From: an uncultured Nitrosomonadales bacterium
Lineage (GTDB): Bacteria; Pseudomonadota; Gammaproteobacteria; Burkholderiales; Methylophilaceae
NCBI GenBank assembly: GCA_946481065.1
Contig: CAMLMA010000019.1
Span: forward strand, 1-17,862
DNA: 17,862 nt
Reading direction: 5' to 3'
Made by a program: the position numbers and the translations under genes. The notes under the pieces were generated by a model. The model was not told the DNA's origin and made no database searches. It saw only the letters and a program-made list of their open reading frames with translations. This document shows positions 1 through 7,903 of this stretch, in pieces; position 1 is the first letter of the stretch, and the number at the start of each line of letters is the position of its first letter.

Positions 1-357
1 AAGGAAGGCTATGCCGATGGCATGCAACTGCGTGATTTCGTCTACGTCAAAGATGCCGCCGCCGTGGTCGCACACTTCCTGCAGCACGTCGGGGATTCCG
101 GGATCTACAACATCGGTAGCGGCGAGGCGCGCGCGTTCAAGGATCTGGCGACAGCCGTGATGACGAGTCTGGGCAAGAAGCCATCGATCACCTACATCGA
201 CATGCCGCAGGACCTGCAAGGCAAGTACCAGTATTTCACCGAAGCCAACATTGCCAAGTTGCGTGCCGCCGGCTATGACAAATCATTCCACACGCTGGAA
301 GAAGGTGTGGCCGATTACGTGCAACACTACCTGACACAGCCTGACCCGTACTGTTGA
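1..357 (+). CDS. hldD: ADP-L-glycero-D-manno-heptose 6-epimerase, C-terminal part (5' end outside window)
   Basis: HldD converts ADP-D-glycero-D-manno-heptose to the L-glycero form, the last step in making the activated heptose of the LPS inner core (cytoplasm, NADP-dependent SDR family). The reading frame is open from base 1, so only the last 118 residues are visible. They carry typical C-terminal features: the RDFVYVKDAA segment, YNIGSGEARAF, and the KGKYQ-like and LRAAGYDKSFHTLEEGV stretches that I recall as close to Escherichia coli HldD. The Rossmann nucleotide-binding end and catalytic Tyr-Lys pair lie upstream of the window. The first ATG in view, at 22, is internal and not the true start. 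The stop is followed nine bases later by gmhA, consistent with one heptose-synthesis operon. Confidence 0.93.
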   Translation, partial: KEGYADGMQLRDFVYVKDAAAVVAHFLQHVGDSGIYNIGSGEARAFKDLATAVMTSLGKKPSITYIDMPQDLQGKYQYFTEANIAKLRAAGYDKSFHTLEEGVADYVQHYLTQPDPYC

Positions 358-366
358 GGAAAAACC

Positions 367-933
367 GTGAACGACATCGACACCTTACGTGAACGCCTTG
401 CCGAGCATCGCGCCGTTTTCGCGGAGATGGACGCGTTACTGCCTGCGATCGCCGAAGTCGCCGAAGTCTGGCGCGATTGTATCGCCAAGGGCGGCAAGAT
501 CATCCTCATGGGGAACGGCGGCAGCGCCGCCGACAGTCAGCACATCGCTGCCGAGATCGTCGGCCGCTACAAGAAGGAGCGCCGCGGCTTGCCCGCCATC
601 TCGCTCACCGTGGACACCTCCGCGCTGACCGCCATCGGCAACGACTATGGCTTCGATGCCATCTTCTCGCGCCAGGTCGAAGCCCACTGCAATCCGGGCG
701 ACGTGGTCGTCGGCCTCTCCACTTCGGGCAACAGCGCCAACGTCATCCGTGCCATCGAGAAAGCCAGGGATCTGGGCGGCATCACCGTCCTGCTGTCCGG
801 CGGTAGCGGCGGCAAACTCGCCGAGATGTGCGACTACAAGCTCGTCATGCCGTCACACGACACCCCGCGCGTGCAGGAAGCGCACATCTTCGTTTATCAC
901 AGCCTGTGTGAGTTGCTGGAGGCCACGCATTGA
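367..933 (+). CDS. gmhA: Sedoheptulose 7-phosphate isomerase
   Basis: GmhA isomerises sedoheptulose 7-phosphate to D-glycero-D-manno-heptose 7-phosphate, the first committed step of LPS heptose synthesis. The protein has 188 residues, normal for the family, and is one SIS domain. The phosphosugar loop [15 protein letters not shown] is at residues 50-64, with E63 in the position of the catalytic Glu. A second Ser/Thr-rich loop ([10 protein letters not shown]) is near 118-127. The C-terminal [11 protein letters not shown] helix holds H173, the likely catalytic His. The start is GTG at 367, preceded by GAGGA at 356-360, which overlaps the end of hldD. The stop overlaps the start of hldE by four bases, indicating translational coupling. 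Confidence 0.96.
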   Translation: MNDIDTLRERLAEHRAVFAEMDALLPAIAEVAEVWRDCIAKGGKIILMGNGGSAADSQHIAAEIVGRYKKERRGLPAISLTVDTSALTAIGNDYGFDAIFSRQVEAHCNPGDVVVGLSTSGNSANVIRAIEKARDLGGITVLLSGGSGGKLAEMCDYKLVMPSHDTPRVQEAHIFVYHSLCELLEATH

Positions 934-2399
934 GCCAGCAGAGACTCATCGACACCGTCCGCGAACAGTTCGGCCAGCGCGGCCCGTGGGTGCTGGTCAT
1001 CGGCGACCTCATGCTCGACCGCTACCTCATCGGCGACGTACAGCGCATCTCGCCAGAGGCACCGGTGCCTGTGGTTTTGCTGCGGCAGCATCACGAACGC
1101 GCTGGCGGAGCAGCCAATGTCGCGGCCAATCTCGCAGGGCTCGGTATCGAAACGCGCATGGCCGGCTGCATCGGTGACGATGCCGAAGGCCGGGCACTGC
1201 TCAAGATGCTGGCCGGGGACGACATCCGCTCCGATGCCGTCTTCGTATCCAGTCATCGCCCCACCGTGACCAAGACACGCATCCTCGGCGGACACCAGCA
1301 GATGCTGCGTCTCGACCAGGAGAGCGCCGCGGCCTTTTCAGAAGACGAGACCCGGGCGCTGCAGGCATTGCTCAGCAGCCAACTGCAAGATCGACCTGCC
1401 ATGGTCATCCTGTCCGATTACGCCAAGGGCGTGCTCGGCAGCACGATCTGCCGGGATGTCATCGGGCAGGCCAGCCAGCTGGGTATCCCGGTATTGGTCG
1501 ACCCCAAGGGCCGCGATTATGGCAAATATGAGGGCGCTACCGCATTGACGCCGAACAAGCGCGAGACGGCAGAAGCCTGTGGCGCCAGCATGGATGACCA
1601 TACGGCGCTGCTCTCTGGCGCCAAGAAACTGCGCGACGCGCTCGGCCTCGAATTCCTTGCCGTGACCCGCGGTGAAGAAGGTATTTCGCTGATTGACGGT
1701 AATAACATCCTGCATATCCCGGCCACGGCGAAACAGGTGTTCGATGTCTCCGGTGCTGGCGACACCGTCATCAGTACACTAGCGGCCGGCATGATCCATG
1801 GCCTCAACCACATCGAGGCGCTGCAGCTGGCCAATATCGCCGCCGGCATTGTGGTCGGCAAGGTCGGCACCGTACCCATCTCGCGTGAGGAGCTGCTGCA
1901 TGAGCTCATCTCGCAAAGCTCGGCGGTCCAGGCCGACAAGATCTGCGACCTGTCAGGCCTGCTGACGCGTGTCGCCGCGTGGAAAGCGGCTGGACAACGC
2001 ATCGTCTTCACCAACGGCTGCTTCGATCTGCTGCACGCGGGTCATGTGACCTACCTGGAGGCGGCGCGCAAGACCGGCGATCGCCTGATCCTGGGCCTCA
2101 ATACGGATCGTTCGGTCAGCGCTCTCAAGGGGCCGACCCGGCCTGTCATCCACGAAGCCGACCGTGCGCGCGTGCTGGCCGCGCTGGAAGCAGTCGATGC
2201 CGTCATCCTTTTCGACGAAGACACCCCCTTGCAGCTGATTGAGGCGGTACGACCGGATGTCATCGTCAAGGGTAGTGACTACACCGAAGATCAGGTCGTC
2301 GGTGGTCAGCAAGTGAGATCCTGGGGCGGCAAGATCGCTTTGATCCCGATCGTGCCCGGCCGCAGCACCAGCGGTATCCTGGAAAAAATTGCCCACTAA
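930..2399 (+). CDS. hldE: Bifunctional heptose 7-phosphate kinase / heptose 1-phosphate adenylyltransferase
   Basis: HldE first phosphorylates D-glycero-D-manno-heptose 7-phosphate at C1. After removal of the 7-phosphate by GmhB, its second domain transfers AMP to give the ADP-heptose. The 489-residue protein has both domains. A PfkB/ribokinase kinase spans about 1-325, with an N-terminal GDLMLDRY segment, a [11 protein letters not shown] loop and the catalytic GAGDT motif (D278). A nucleotidyltransferase spans about 350-489, with [13 protein letters not shown] (HxGH at 369-372) and a C-terminal RSTS at 478-481. The start is TTG at 930, supported by GGAGG at 918-922 seven bases upstream and by its TTGA overlap with the gmhA stop. 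Many betaproteobacteria carry two separate genes for these activities; here they are fused. Confidence 0.97.
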   Translation: MSQQRLIDTVREQFGQRGPWVLVIGDLMLDRYLIGDVQRISPEAPVPVVLLRQHHERAGGAANVAANLAGLGIETRMAGCIGDDAEGRALLKMLAGDDIRSDAVFVSSHRPTVTKTRILGGHQQMLRLDQESAAAFSEDETRALQALLSSQLQDRPAMVILSDYAKGVLGSTICRDVIGQASQLGIPVLVDPKGRDYGKYEGATALTPNKRETAEACGASMDDHTALLSGAKKLRDALGLEFLAVTRGEEGISLIDGNNILHIPATAKQVFDVSGAGDTVISTLAAGMIHGLNHIEALQLANIAAGIVVGKVGTVPISREELLHELISQSSAVQADKICDLSGLLTRVAAWKAAGQRIVFTNGCFDLLHAGHVTYLEAARKTGDRLILGLNTDRSVSALKGPTRPVIHEADRARVLAALEAVDAVILFDEDTPLQLIEAVRPDVIVKGSDYTEDQVVGGQQVRSWGGKIALIPIVPGRSTSGILEKIAH

Positions 2400-3423
2400 C
2401 GTACTTGTCATAGGCCCTTCCTGGGTGGGCGACATGGTCCTGGCGCAAAGCCTGTTCAAGACCATCAAGGCACGCCGGCCGGAGACCTTGATCGATGTCG
2501 CCGCGCCGGGCTGGACACTGCCGCTGCTGGAGCGCATGCCCGAGGTGCATCGCGCGATCGCGTTGCCTTTCAAGCATGGCGAGTTAGGCTTCGGCGCCAG
2601 GATCCGTTTCGGCAGGCAATTGAGATCGCACCGCTACGACCAGGCGATCCTGCTCACCAATTCATTCAAGTCGGCGATCCTGCCGTTCGCTGCCAGCATT
2701 CCGCGACGCACTGGATTCCTCGGCGAGGCACGTTACGGACTACTGAACGATATCCGCCCACTGGACAAGACCCGGCTGCCACGTACCATCGATCGCTTTG
2801 TCGCCCTCGGGCTGGACAGATTCGGCTTAGATAGTGATGCAACGCCACCGGCCAACATCCCCCTGCCCAGCCTGACCGCTGACCGCCAGAGTGCCGAGCA
2901 GGCACTGCATCGCCTCGGCTGGGCCGTACCGCAAACTGCAGTCCTGGGATTGTGCCCCGGCGCCGAATATGGCGAAGCCAAGCGCTGGCCTGCGGAATAT
3001 TATGCGGAAGTCGCCAATGCGGCGCTGGAAAGAGGCTGGCAGGTCTGGCTGTTCGGCTCGGGCAAGGACATGCCGGTCACGGGCACCATCAACCAGCTGA
3101 CTCAAGGTCGCTGTCTGGACCTCGGCGGCAAGACCAGTCTTGGCGAAGCCATCGACCTCATGTCACTGACCACGGCGGTGGTCACTAACGACTCCGGGCT
3201 CATGCATGTTGCCGCAGCGCTCGACAGAAAGGTCATCGCGATCTACGGCTCCTCCGACCCCGGGCATACGCCCCCCATGAGCACGGCCGCGGTCGTACAT
3301 TATCTCGGCCTTGAATGCAGTCCCTGTTTTGAACGCGAGTGCCCGCTCGGGCACCTGAAATGCCTGAGGGATATCCTCCCCAAGCAAGTGCTTGCCGACC
3401 TAAGTTTCACCAGACGTATCTGA
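2389..3423 (+). CDS. waaF: ADP-heptose:LPS heptosyltransferase II
   Basis: WaaF (GT9 family) adds the second L-glycero-D-manno-heptose to heptose I of the inner core at the cytoplasmic face of the inner membrane. It has 344 residues, the expected length. Family marks in order: VIGPSWVGDMVLAQSL (likely catalytic D15), NSFKSAILPF, GLCPGAEYGEAKRWP for the nucleotide-sugar site, and NDSGLMHVAAAL near the C-terminal binding loop. This series, and the GFLGEARYGLLNDIRPLDK stretch, separates it from WaaC. The start is TTG at 2389, overlapping the last 11 bases of hldE; a GGA-rich tract at 2381-2387 may serve as ribosome binding site. No in-frame ATG or GTG fits the conserved N terminus. A Cys-rich tail with CSPC and ECPLGHLKC is present. 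The gene ends the + strand operon and faces the next gene convergently. Confidence 0.95.
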   Translation: MPTNVLVIGPSWVGDMVLAQSLFKTIKARRPETLIDVAAPGWTLPLLERMPEVHRAIALPFKHGELGFGARIRFGRQLRSHRYDQAILLTNSFKSAILPFAASIPRRTGFLGEARYGLLNDIRPLDKTRLPRTIDRFVALGLDRFGLDSDATPPANIPLPSLTADRQSAEQALHRLGWAVPQTAVLGLCPGAEYGEAKRWPAEYYAEVANAALERGWQVWLFGSGKDMPVTGTINQLTQGRCLDLGGKTSLGEAIDLMSLTTAVVTNDSGLMHVAAALDRKVIAIYGSSDPGHTPPMSTAAVVHYLGLECSPCFERECPLGHLKCLRDILPKQVLADLSFTRRI

Positions 3424-3558
3424 CAGCCCCAATGTTTATCCGTACAAAGTGCGCAATGACGACCATGCTGCGGGCAACTGCGGCATCGCCAGTAGCCGCC
3501 TGACCGCATTGCTCTCTCTGGGGTAGTTTAGCAAGACGAAGCAGCCGTTGGAGCTGGT
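3424..3558. other. Convergent intergenic gap
   Basis: This is 135 bases between the ends of waaF and the opposing glycosyltransferase gene. I see no convincing ORF. A possible hairpin has arms at 3465-3471 and 3480-3486 (seven pairs, one of them G-U, eight-base loop), but no T-run follows it on either side. Calling it a bidirectional terminator would be speculative. Confidence 0.4.
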
Positions 3559-4515
3559 TCAAATGCGGGTTTGCCGCAATATCTCCGAGAATCCCAGGCG
3601 CGCCTGCTTATTTAACTCATGACGCGCAGCGAGGGCGTCCGGCAACCTGCATAGTGCGCCAGCGAAACCCTTGAGATTGACTTTATCCAGCAAGAGCAAT
3701 TCACCTAGCAGCTGCCATAGGCTGAGCGGGATCACGGTGAGCCATAAGCGTGCAAGCGGGAAATGGATCCACTCCAGCAGGTACTTGTTGCGGCGCCGGA
3801 TCTGTTTCACGTAATCACGCTTCACATGGTCTTTGATCGACCCCCGTGACTGGTGGATGGCCGAGACGCCAGGTTCGAAATAGCAGCGCCAGCCGTGCCG
3901 CCAGGCCCGCAGGCCGAGGTCGTAGTCCTCACCATAAAATGGCTTGAAGATCGGGTGGAAGCCGCCCAGGGCGACGAACATGGTACGCCGCACCATCATC
4001 GAACCGCCGGAGGTATAGAGCACCGGCAGTCGTCGCTCGCGTCGTCGGGCGATCGCGTGTTCGATCTCCCATGGGATCGCCTTCAGATTGCCCTTGCGAA
4101 AATCCCGACGATTGTAGGAATGGCGATTGACCGTGCCATCCTCTTCCAGGATCAGCGGATTGACGGCGAAGGTATCCGGAAGATCGAAATAAGGTAGCAA
4201 GCGCGCGAGGCAGCCCGGCTTGAGCTCGACATCGGAATTGAGCAGGAATAGAAGCGGTGTCCCGGCAGCCTGGACACCTGTCCAGATCGCTTCGGCGAAG
4301 CCGCGGTTCTCCGGATGCACGATGAGCCTTACCTGCGGGAACTGCTCCCTGAGCACTTGAAGGCTGCGGTCGCCGGAGCCGTCATCAACGACGATGACCT
4401 CGGCAGGCAATCCGTCAGCCTGGATGCAGGCGAAGACGGAAGGCAGATTACGCTCCAGCAGGTGCGCGCCATTGTAATTGGGGATGACGATGGTGACGGC
4501 AAGCGCGCCCGTCAT
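3559..4515 (-). CDS. GT2-family glycosyltransferase (LPS or O-antigen sugar transferase)
   Basis: This is a GT-A fold transferase of 318 residues, likely adding a sugar to LPS core or O-antigen at the cytoplasmic side of the membrane. It has the N-terminal VTIVIPNYNGAHLLERNL strand, VVDDGSGD (D44, D45) for nucleotide binding, and LLNSDVEL (D95) as the metal-binding DxD equivalent. A GGSMMVRR turn and GEDYDLGLRAWRHGW (E196, D197), containing the usual acidic base region, follow. A hydrophobic C-terminal stretch at about 250-285 suggests membrane association. The overall pattern resembles WbbL-type rhamnosyltransferases, but the sugar and acceptor cannot be read from sequence. Its ATG overlaps the stop of waaL by four bases, so it is the last gene of the operon at 7100-3559. 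Confidence 0.88.
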   Translation of the reverse strand: MTGALAVTIVIPNYNGAHLLERNLPSVFACIQADGLPAEVIVVDDGSGDRSLQVLREQFPQVRLIVHPENRGFAEAIWTGVQAAGTPLLFLLNSDVELKPGCLARLLPYFDLPDTFAVNPLILEEDGTVNRHSYNRRDFRKGNLKAIPWEIEHAIARRRERRLPVLYTSGGSMMVRRTMFVALGGFHPIFKPFYGEDYDLGLRAWRHGWRCYFEPGVSAIHQSRGSIKDHVKRDYVKQIRRRNKYLLEWIHFPLARLWLTVIPLSLWQLLGELLLLDKVNLKGFAGALCRLPDALAARHELNKQARLGFSEILRQTRI

Positions 4516-5702
4516 CGCCCTTGTTCCCGTATCGCCCGCAGCCAGAACAGGCCGCCCACCACGATCGCCAGCACATAGAGGTTATAGCTGGTGAACACTG
4601 GAATGGTGATGCTGATAAAAAGCACATTGAAAGTCGCCACAGCGATCATCAATCCGGCGGCAGCGGACGTCTCCGGGCGGCGCGCGAACTTCCATAGCTG
4701 GTAGTAAAGCAGCAGGTAGAAGACGAGATAACAAAGCAGCCCTGCGATACCGCTGATATACAGCAATTCGAAGGCGGAGTTGTGAGGCGAATTGAAATCG
4801 ACGATGCCATGGTATTGGGAATATTGCTTAAATGCCTCCCGGTAGCTATCGAGGCCGTGCCCCCACAGCCATTCGGCTGGCTGGCTGGCCTGCTGCATCT
4901 GCCAGGCGTTATGCCAGATAACGACCCGTTCTTCATGGTCGATATCCTGCACAAGCTCAGTCAAACGGCTACCGAAGTGACCGATATCGCTAACGAACAA
5001 CAAAGCTGGCACTACCACCAGCATCATTAATATCCATCGTTTGCTACGCACGTTCACCAGCACCAGGAACACCAGGATAGCCAAGACCAGCGCGATCCAG
5101 GCCGGACGAGACGAGCTGATGAGGATGAGATATCCGAGCACGGGGCTCAAGAGCAGCAATGCGGCGCGCCACCAGCCTCGTGTGCGGCAAAACAGGTAAG
5201 CCGCTAGCATCAATGCCAGGCTACTGTAGAACGCCAGATAATGGGGATTCTTGTTGGTGCCATAGGGCCGGCCCATCACAGCCAACGCGACCACCTGTGC
5301 GACCGCATACAGGCCCAGCAGGATGACGAACGCTTTCTCCAAGGGCTGCCTCTGTCCATGACGGAGCGCGCTGCCGCAAGCCCATATGCTGATGGCAAGG
5401 AACACGCCCAGCCACAGCTGGCGAATCTCCTTGATGATCTCGACATGCCCGACAGCCAGCCAGTGCAGGACTGTCAGCGAGATCGGAATGGCCAGTAAGA
5501 TTAGCGCCTCCCGGCTCGGTCGGCGAGGCATGGACGCATGGGCGAGCAATCCATAAGCGAGTAATCCGAAAAGATTGAGGTAGAGCAGGCTGCGATAGAC
5601 TTCAGCGCAGTTCAATGTCATGAAGAGCAAGGTCAGCCACAAGAATGGCAGATGCAGTTTTTGGCATGTTGCGCGCCAACCGGGCTGTGCAAGCACTGTC
5701 AT
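4512..5702 (-). CDS. waaL: O-antigen ligase (WaaL / Wzy_C family membrane protein)
   Basis: WaaL joins undecaprenyl-linked O-antigen to the lipid A-core at the periplasmic face of the inner membrane. The 396-residue protein is mostly hydrophobic with around ten to twelve membrane segments, starting near residues 18-52. It has a large periplasmic loop at about 240-310 that carries ERVVIWHNAW (R259), GHGLDSYREAF and NSPHNSAFELL (H307). The PHNxxxxLL pattern followed by GxxG and a helix is the Wzy_C signature. SSSRPAW (R199) matches the other conserved Arg region. O-antigen polymerases (Wzy) share this fold, so ligase is inferred from motifs and core-gene neighbours rather than proven. The gene starts one base after the upstream kinase-like gene and overlaps the glycosyltransferase gene by four bases. 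Confidence 0.85.
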   Translation of the reverse strand: MTVLAQPGWRATCQKLHLPFLWLTLLFMTLNCAEVYRSLLYLNLFGLLAYGLLAHASMPRRPSREALILLAIPISLTVLHWLAVGHVEIIKEIRQLWLGVFLAISIWACGSALRHGQRQPLEKAFVILLGLYAVAQVVALAVMGRPYGTNKNPHYLAFYSSLALMLAAYLFCRTRGWWRAALLLLSPVLGYLILISSSRPAWIALVLAILVFLVLVNVRSKRWILMMLVVVPALLFVSDIGHFGSRLTELVQDIDHEERVVIWHNAWQMQQASQPAEWLWGHGLDSYREAFKQYSQYHGIVDFNSPHNSAFELLYISGIAGLLCYLVFYLLLYYQLWKFARRPETSAAAGLMIAVATFNVLFISITIPVFTSYNLYVLAIVVGGLFWLRAIREQGR

Positions 5703-5703
5703 T

Positions 5704-6414
5704 TCAGTCTTCGGCCGTTCTTAAGCTGATGGAGAGGTGCTGCAGCCGCCCGGCCAACCGGTCGTGGCATCGCTGACCGACCTGGCTACCCTCGAAATAA
5801 CCACGCCAGATCGCATCCCACTGCGCAGTTTCAAGTTGGCGCATGTCTTCCTGCAGCCGGCTGATATGACGCAGATTGCGCAAGCGTCTGCCGCAACGCA
5901 GGCGCCAGGGATAGATGCTCATGTCTGCGACATCGATGAGGCCAAATCGCCCACCCGGAGTATGGACGATATTGCCCATGTGCAAGGAACGGAAGTAGAT
6001 CCCGCGATCATGGAGTTGGGAGATGAAGGCACCCAGCTGCTCCAGCAGCGCTGCGTCCAGCGCTTTGGCAGAAGCCAGCTGGCGTATCGTCTGACCGGGG
6101 AGCGGGCGATACAGCACGGCAGAATCGGAAGTATCGTTGAAGTGGTACAAGGCAAGCACGTCGACCGTAGGAATGTCGAGCACCCGCAGTCGCTCGGCAT
6201 TGCGGCAAAACTGCCTGGCGTAGGAATATAGCCGCGCGCTGCTGATCAGATGCTTGACCCGAAACAGCTTGAGGATGTTGCCGTCCGCCAGTCGCAAGAC
6301 CTTCAGGCCGCGGGCATCCTGCTCCAGGATCTCAGCCCCGGCGCACAATGCCTCGAACGCCGCTGACGAGAGCGCCTCGCTGCTGCGTCTGGAATACCAA
6401 AGAGGCAATGTCAT
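5704..6414 (-). CDS. LPS-kinase-like protein (toluene-tolerance/InaA-type), altered catalytic loop
   Basis: This 236-residue cytoplasmic protein has the outline of the WaaP/InaA kinase-like family. A VLRLADGNILKLF strand carries the likely ATP-binding Lys (K49), followed by an extended helical lobe. The loop DRGIYFRSLHMGNIV is at residues 136-150 and the metal-binding GLIDVADM has D161. In true kinases the loop reads H-R-D; here it is F-R-S (141-143), so the usual catalytic Asp is absent, though the Asn that helps hold metal (N148) is kept. I recall similar proteins, annotated as toluene tolerance proteins, next to waaL in Pseudomonas. It may be a divergent core kinase or a pseudokinase. Its ATG overlaps the HAD gene stop by four bases. 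Confidence 0.75.
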   Translation of the reverse strand: MTLPLWYSRRSSEALSSAAFEALCAGAEILEQDARGLKVLRLADGNILKLFRVKHLISSARLYSYARQFCRNAERLRVLDIPTVDVLALYHFNDTSDSAVLYRPLPGQTIRQLASAKALDAALLEQLGAFISQLHDRGIYFRSLHMGNIVHTPGGRFGLIDVADMSIYPWRLRCGRRLRNLRHISRLQEDMRQLETAQWDAIWRGYFEGSQVGQRCHDRLAGRLQHLSISLRTAED

Positions 6415-7100
6415 GGCGTAGGGATGAGGTCGCTCAATCGTTCGAGTATGCGAATATTATGGCTTGCGCAGTATTCTTGCCAGCCCTTGAAGTCCGTCCA
6501 CCCACTAAGGAAGACGAAATCGAGGCCTGCCTTGCTTGCCGCCTCGTGATCGTAACGGCTATCGCCGACGAATAGTCCGGGTTTTTTCAGCTGGCCACCA
6601 GCCGCCTCGCGCGCGAGGATATCGTTCTTGTAGTCTGGGCTGCCAAAGATGCCCGCATCGAATAGCCCGTCGATGCCTCTTGCCGAGAACACCTCGCGCT
6701 TTTCGGACTGATCGCCACCGGACACCAGCATCCAGCCGGCTTGGGGCGTCGCCTCCCGTAAAGCCTGAAGGCCATCAGCCATCTCGCAATGAACCAGGGC
6801 CTGCTTCACCTCATAGGAGAATTGCGCGATCAGCGCCTGCAGCCGGTCCTCATCGACAGGCCCGCCAACGATCTCGCGCAGGAAATACTCGAATTTGTGA
6901 TATCGGGAGATGCCACCGAGTTCGATGTGATATTTGACCAGCGCCTGCGCCTGTTCCTCGCTATAGCCGAGATGGACGGCCGTATCGCGATAGGCTTGGA
7001 TCTTGAGCGGGTTGGAGTCGAGGATGACCCCGTCGCAATCGAAGACGATGGTCTGATAACGTGTGATATCCATGGCTTGAAATGACAACGGCAGATGCAT
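6411..7100 (-). CDS. HAD-superfamily phosphatase (subfamily I cap), substrate unknown
   Basis: The protein has 229 residues from the ATG at 7100. Motif I is TIVFDCDGVILDS with nucleophile D21 and D23; motif II is MLVSGGD (S127); the Lys of motif III is probably in SPDYKND; motif IV is FVGDSRYDHEAA (D180, D184). The long helical insert between motifs I and II marks a C1 cap, as in phosphoglycolate phosphatase and beta-phosphoglucomutase. It is not the HisB-like GmhB type. Three starts are possible: GTG 7106, ATG 7100 with AGGTG upstream, and ATG 7073, which begins MDITRYQ close to motif I as is usual. The first two lie inside a strong hairpin. It opens a four-gene LPS operon, so a sugar-phosphate substrate is plausible. 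Confidence 0.82.
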   Translation of the reverse strand: MHLPLSFQAMDITRYQTIVFDCDGVILDSNPLKIQAYRDTAVHLGYSEEQAQALVKYHIELGGISRYHKFEYFLREIVGGPVDEDRLQALIAQFSYEVKQALVHCEMADGLQALREATPQAGWMLVSGGDQSEKREVFSARGIDGLFDAGIFGSPDYKNDILAREAAGGQLKKPGLFVGDSRYDHEAASKAGLDFVFLSGWTDFKGWQEYCASHNIRILERLSDLIPTP

Positions 7101-7114
7101 AGGCACCTGCCGTT
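7087..7114 (-). terminator. 12-bp hairpin between eda and the HAD gene
   Basis: Read on the - strand, an eight-base perfect arm (AACGGCAG / CTGCCGTT) continues inward through G-U, U-A, G-C and C-G pairs to a CTAT tetraloop, making 12 pairs. It begins 15 bases after the eda stop. The G-U pair would be an A-C mismatch in + strand RNA, so the - strand transcript is the one that folds well. Only a weak T-rich stretch (TTGTCATTT) follows, so it may slow transcription, protect the eda mRNA 3' end, or hide the HAD start region rather than be a complete terminator. Confidence 0.6.
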
Positions 7115-7129
7115 ATACGTTCCGTTCTA

Positions 7130-7759
7130 TTAAGCCGCAGGCTTGATCGCGCTGGCTTCCTTCGCCAGCTTGGTGATCCTGGCCCAATCCTTTGCCGCCA
7201 CGGCGTCGGCCGGGGTCAGCCAGGTGCCGCCGCAGACCACGACATTCGGCAATGCCAGGAACTGTGGCGCGGATTCGACGGTAACACCGCCGGTAGGGCA
7301 GAACTTGACGTCGCCGAACGGTCCGGCAAATCCCTTGAGCAGGTTGATGCCGCCCACAGCGACCGCCGGGAACAGCTTGAGGAAATAGTAATCATCGGCA
7401 TTGGCTTGCATGATCTCGCTACCGGTGGACACGCCCGGCAACAATGGCAGGCCCATGGCGCGCGCCGCTTTACCCAATTCGGAGGTATAGCCGGGGCTGA
7501 CGCCGAATTGGCAACCGGCATCCTTGGAAGCTTGCGCATCGGCCACGCTGCGGATGGTACCGGAACCCAGGATCGCATCCGGCACGGACTTGGCGATGGC
7601 TTCCATGGCCTGCAAGGCACATGAGGAACGCAGGGTCACTTCCAGCACCTTGATACCGCCTTCGAGCAAAGCCTCCGCCATCGGCACGGCGTCCTCCACC
7701 TTATTGATGACGATGACAGGGATCACAGGGCCCTGCTTGGCAAGATCTAACGTGTTCAT
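7130..7759 (-). CDS. eda: 2-dehydro-3-deoxy-phosphogluconate (KDPG) aldolase
   Basis: Eda cleaves KDPG to pyruvate and glyceraldehyde 3-phosphate, the final step of the Entner-Doudoroff pathway, in the cytoplasm. It has 209 residues, close to the usual length, as a single TIM barrel. The key residues are present: LEVTLR with E40 and R44, and FLKLFPA with K128 as the Schiff-base Lys. GSGT, SPGYT, LPGVST and KFCPTGGV phosphate-binding turns are also conserved. The start is ATG at 7759 behind a weak purine-rich AGAGAG. It lies 143 bases downstream of edd, a wider gap than elsewhere in this window, and that gap is filled by a large palindrome. No good separate promoter was seen, so it is probably transcribed with edd. 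Confidence 0.96.
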   Translation of the reverse strand: MNTLDLAKQGPVIPVIVINKVEDAVPMAEALLEGGIKVLEVTLRSSCALQAMEAIAKSVPDAILGSGTIRSVADAQASKDAGCQFGVSPGYTSELGKAARAMGLPLLPGVSTGSEIMQANADDYYFLKLFPAVAVGGINLLKGFAGPFGDVKFCPTGGVTVESAPQFLALPNVVVCGGTWLTPADAVAAKDWARITKLAKEASAIKPAA

Positions 7760-7802
7760 ACTTATCTCTCTAAATGAATAATTCTAATTTCCAGCCGGGC
7801 TA

Positions 7803-7903
7803 GCCGTTTCAAAAACGAGGCCAGGCAAGGCGCTGGAGCGAAGACAGTACATCCAGGTACGGCGAGCGAGAGCAACGCCGCCTGGACTCGGTTTTCAATC
7901 GGC
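7803..7903. repeat. 101-bp imperfect palindrome between edd and eda
   Basis: The arms at 7803-7826 and 7880-7903 are 24 bases each and pair at 20 of 24 positions when one is reverse-complemented; the shared blocks include GCCG, AAAA, CGAG and CCAGGC. An inner GGCG at 7829-7832 faces CGCC at 7876-7879. The core holds two GTAC sites (7847-7850 and 7857-7860) and two similar GAGCGA-containing stretches. The right arm reaches the edd stop codon. It could be an interspersed REP- or MITE-like element, or an RNA structure tuning edd against eda; one copy cannot decide. Confidence 0.65.

Noticed and set aside
7781..7812. Separate promoter for eda (TTGAAA and TAGAAT on the - strand)
   Set aside because: The spacing is 20 bases, too long for a typical sigma-70 promoter, and the -35 falls within the palindrome arm.
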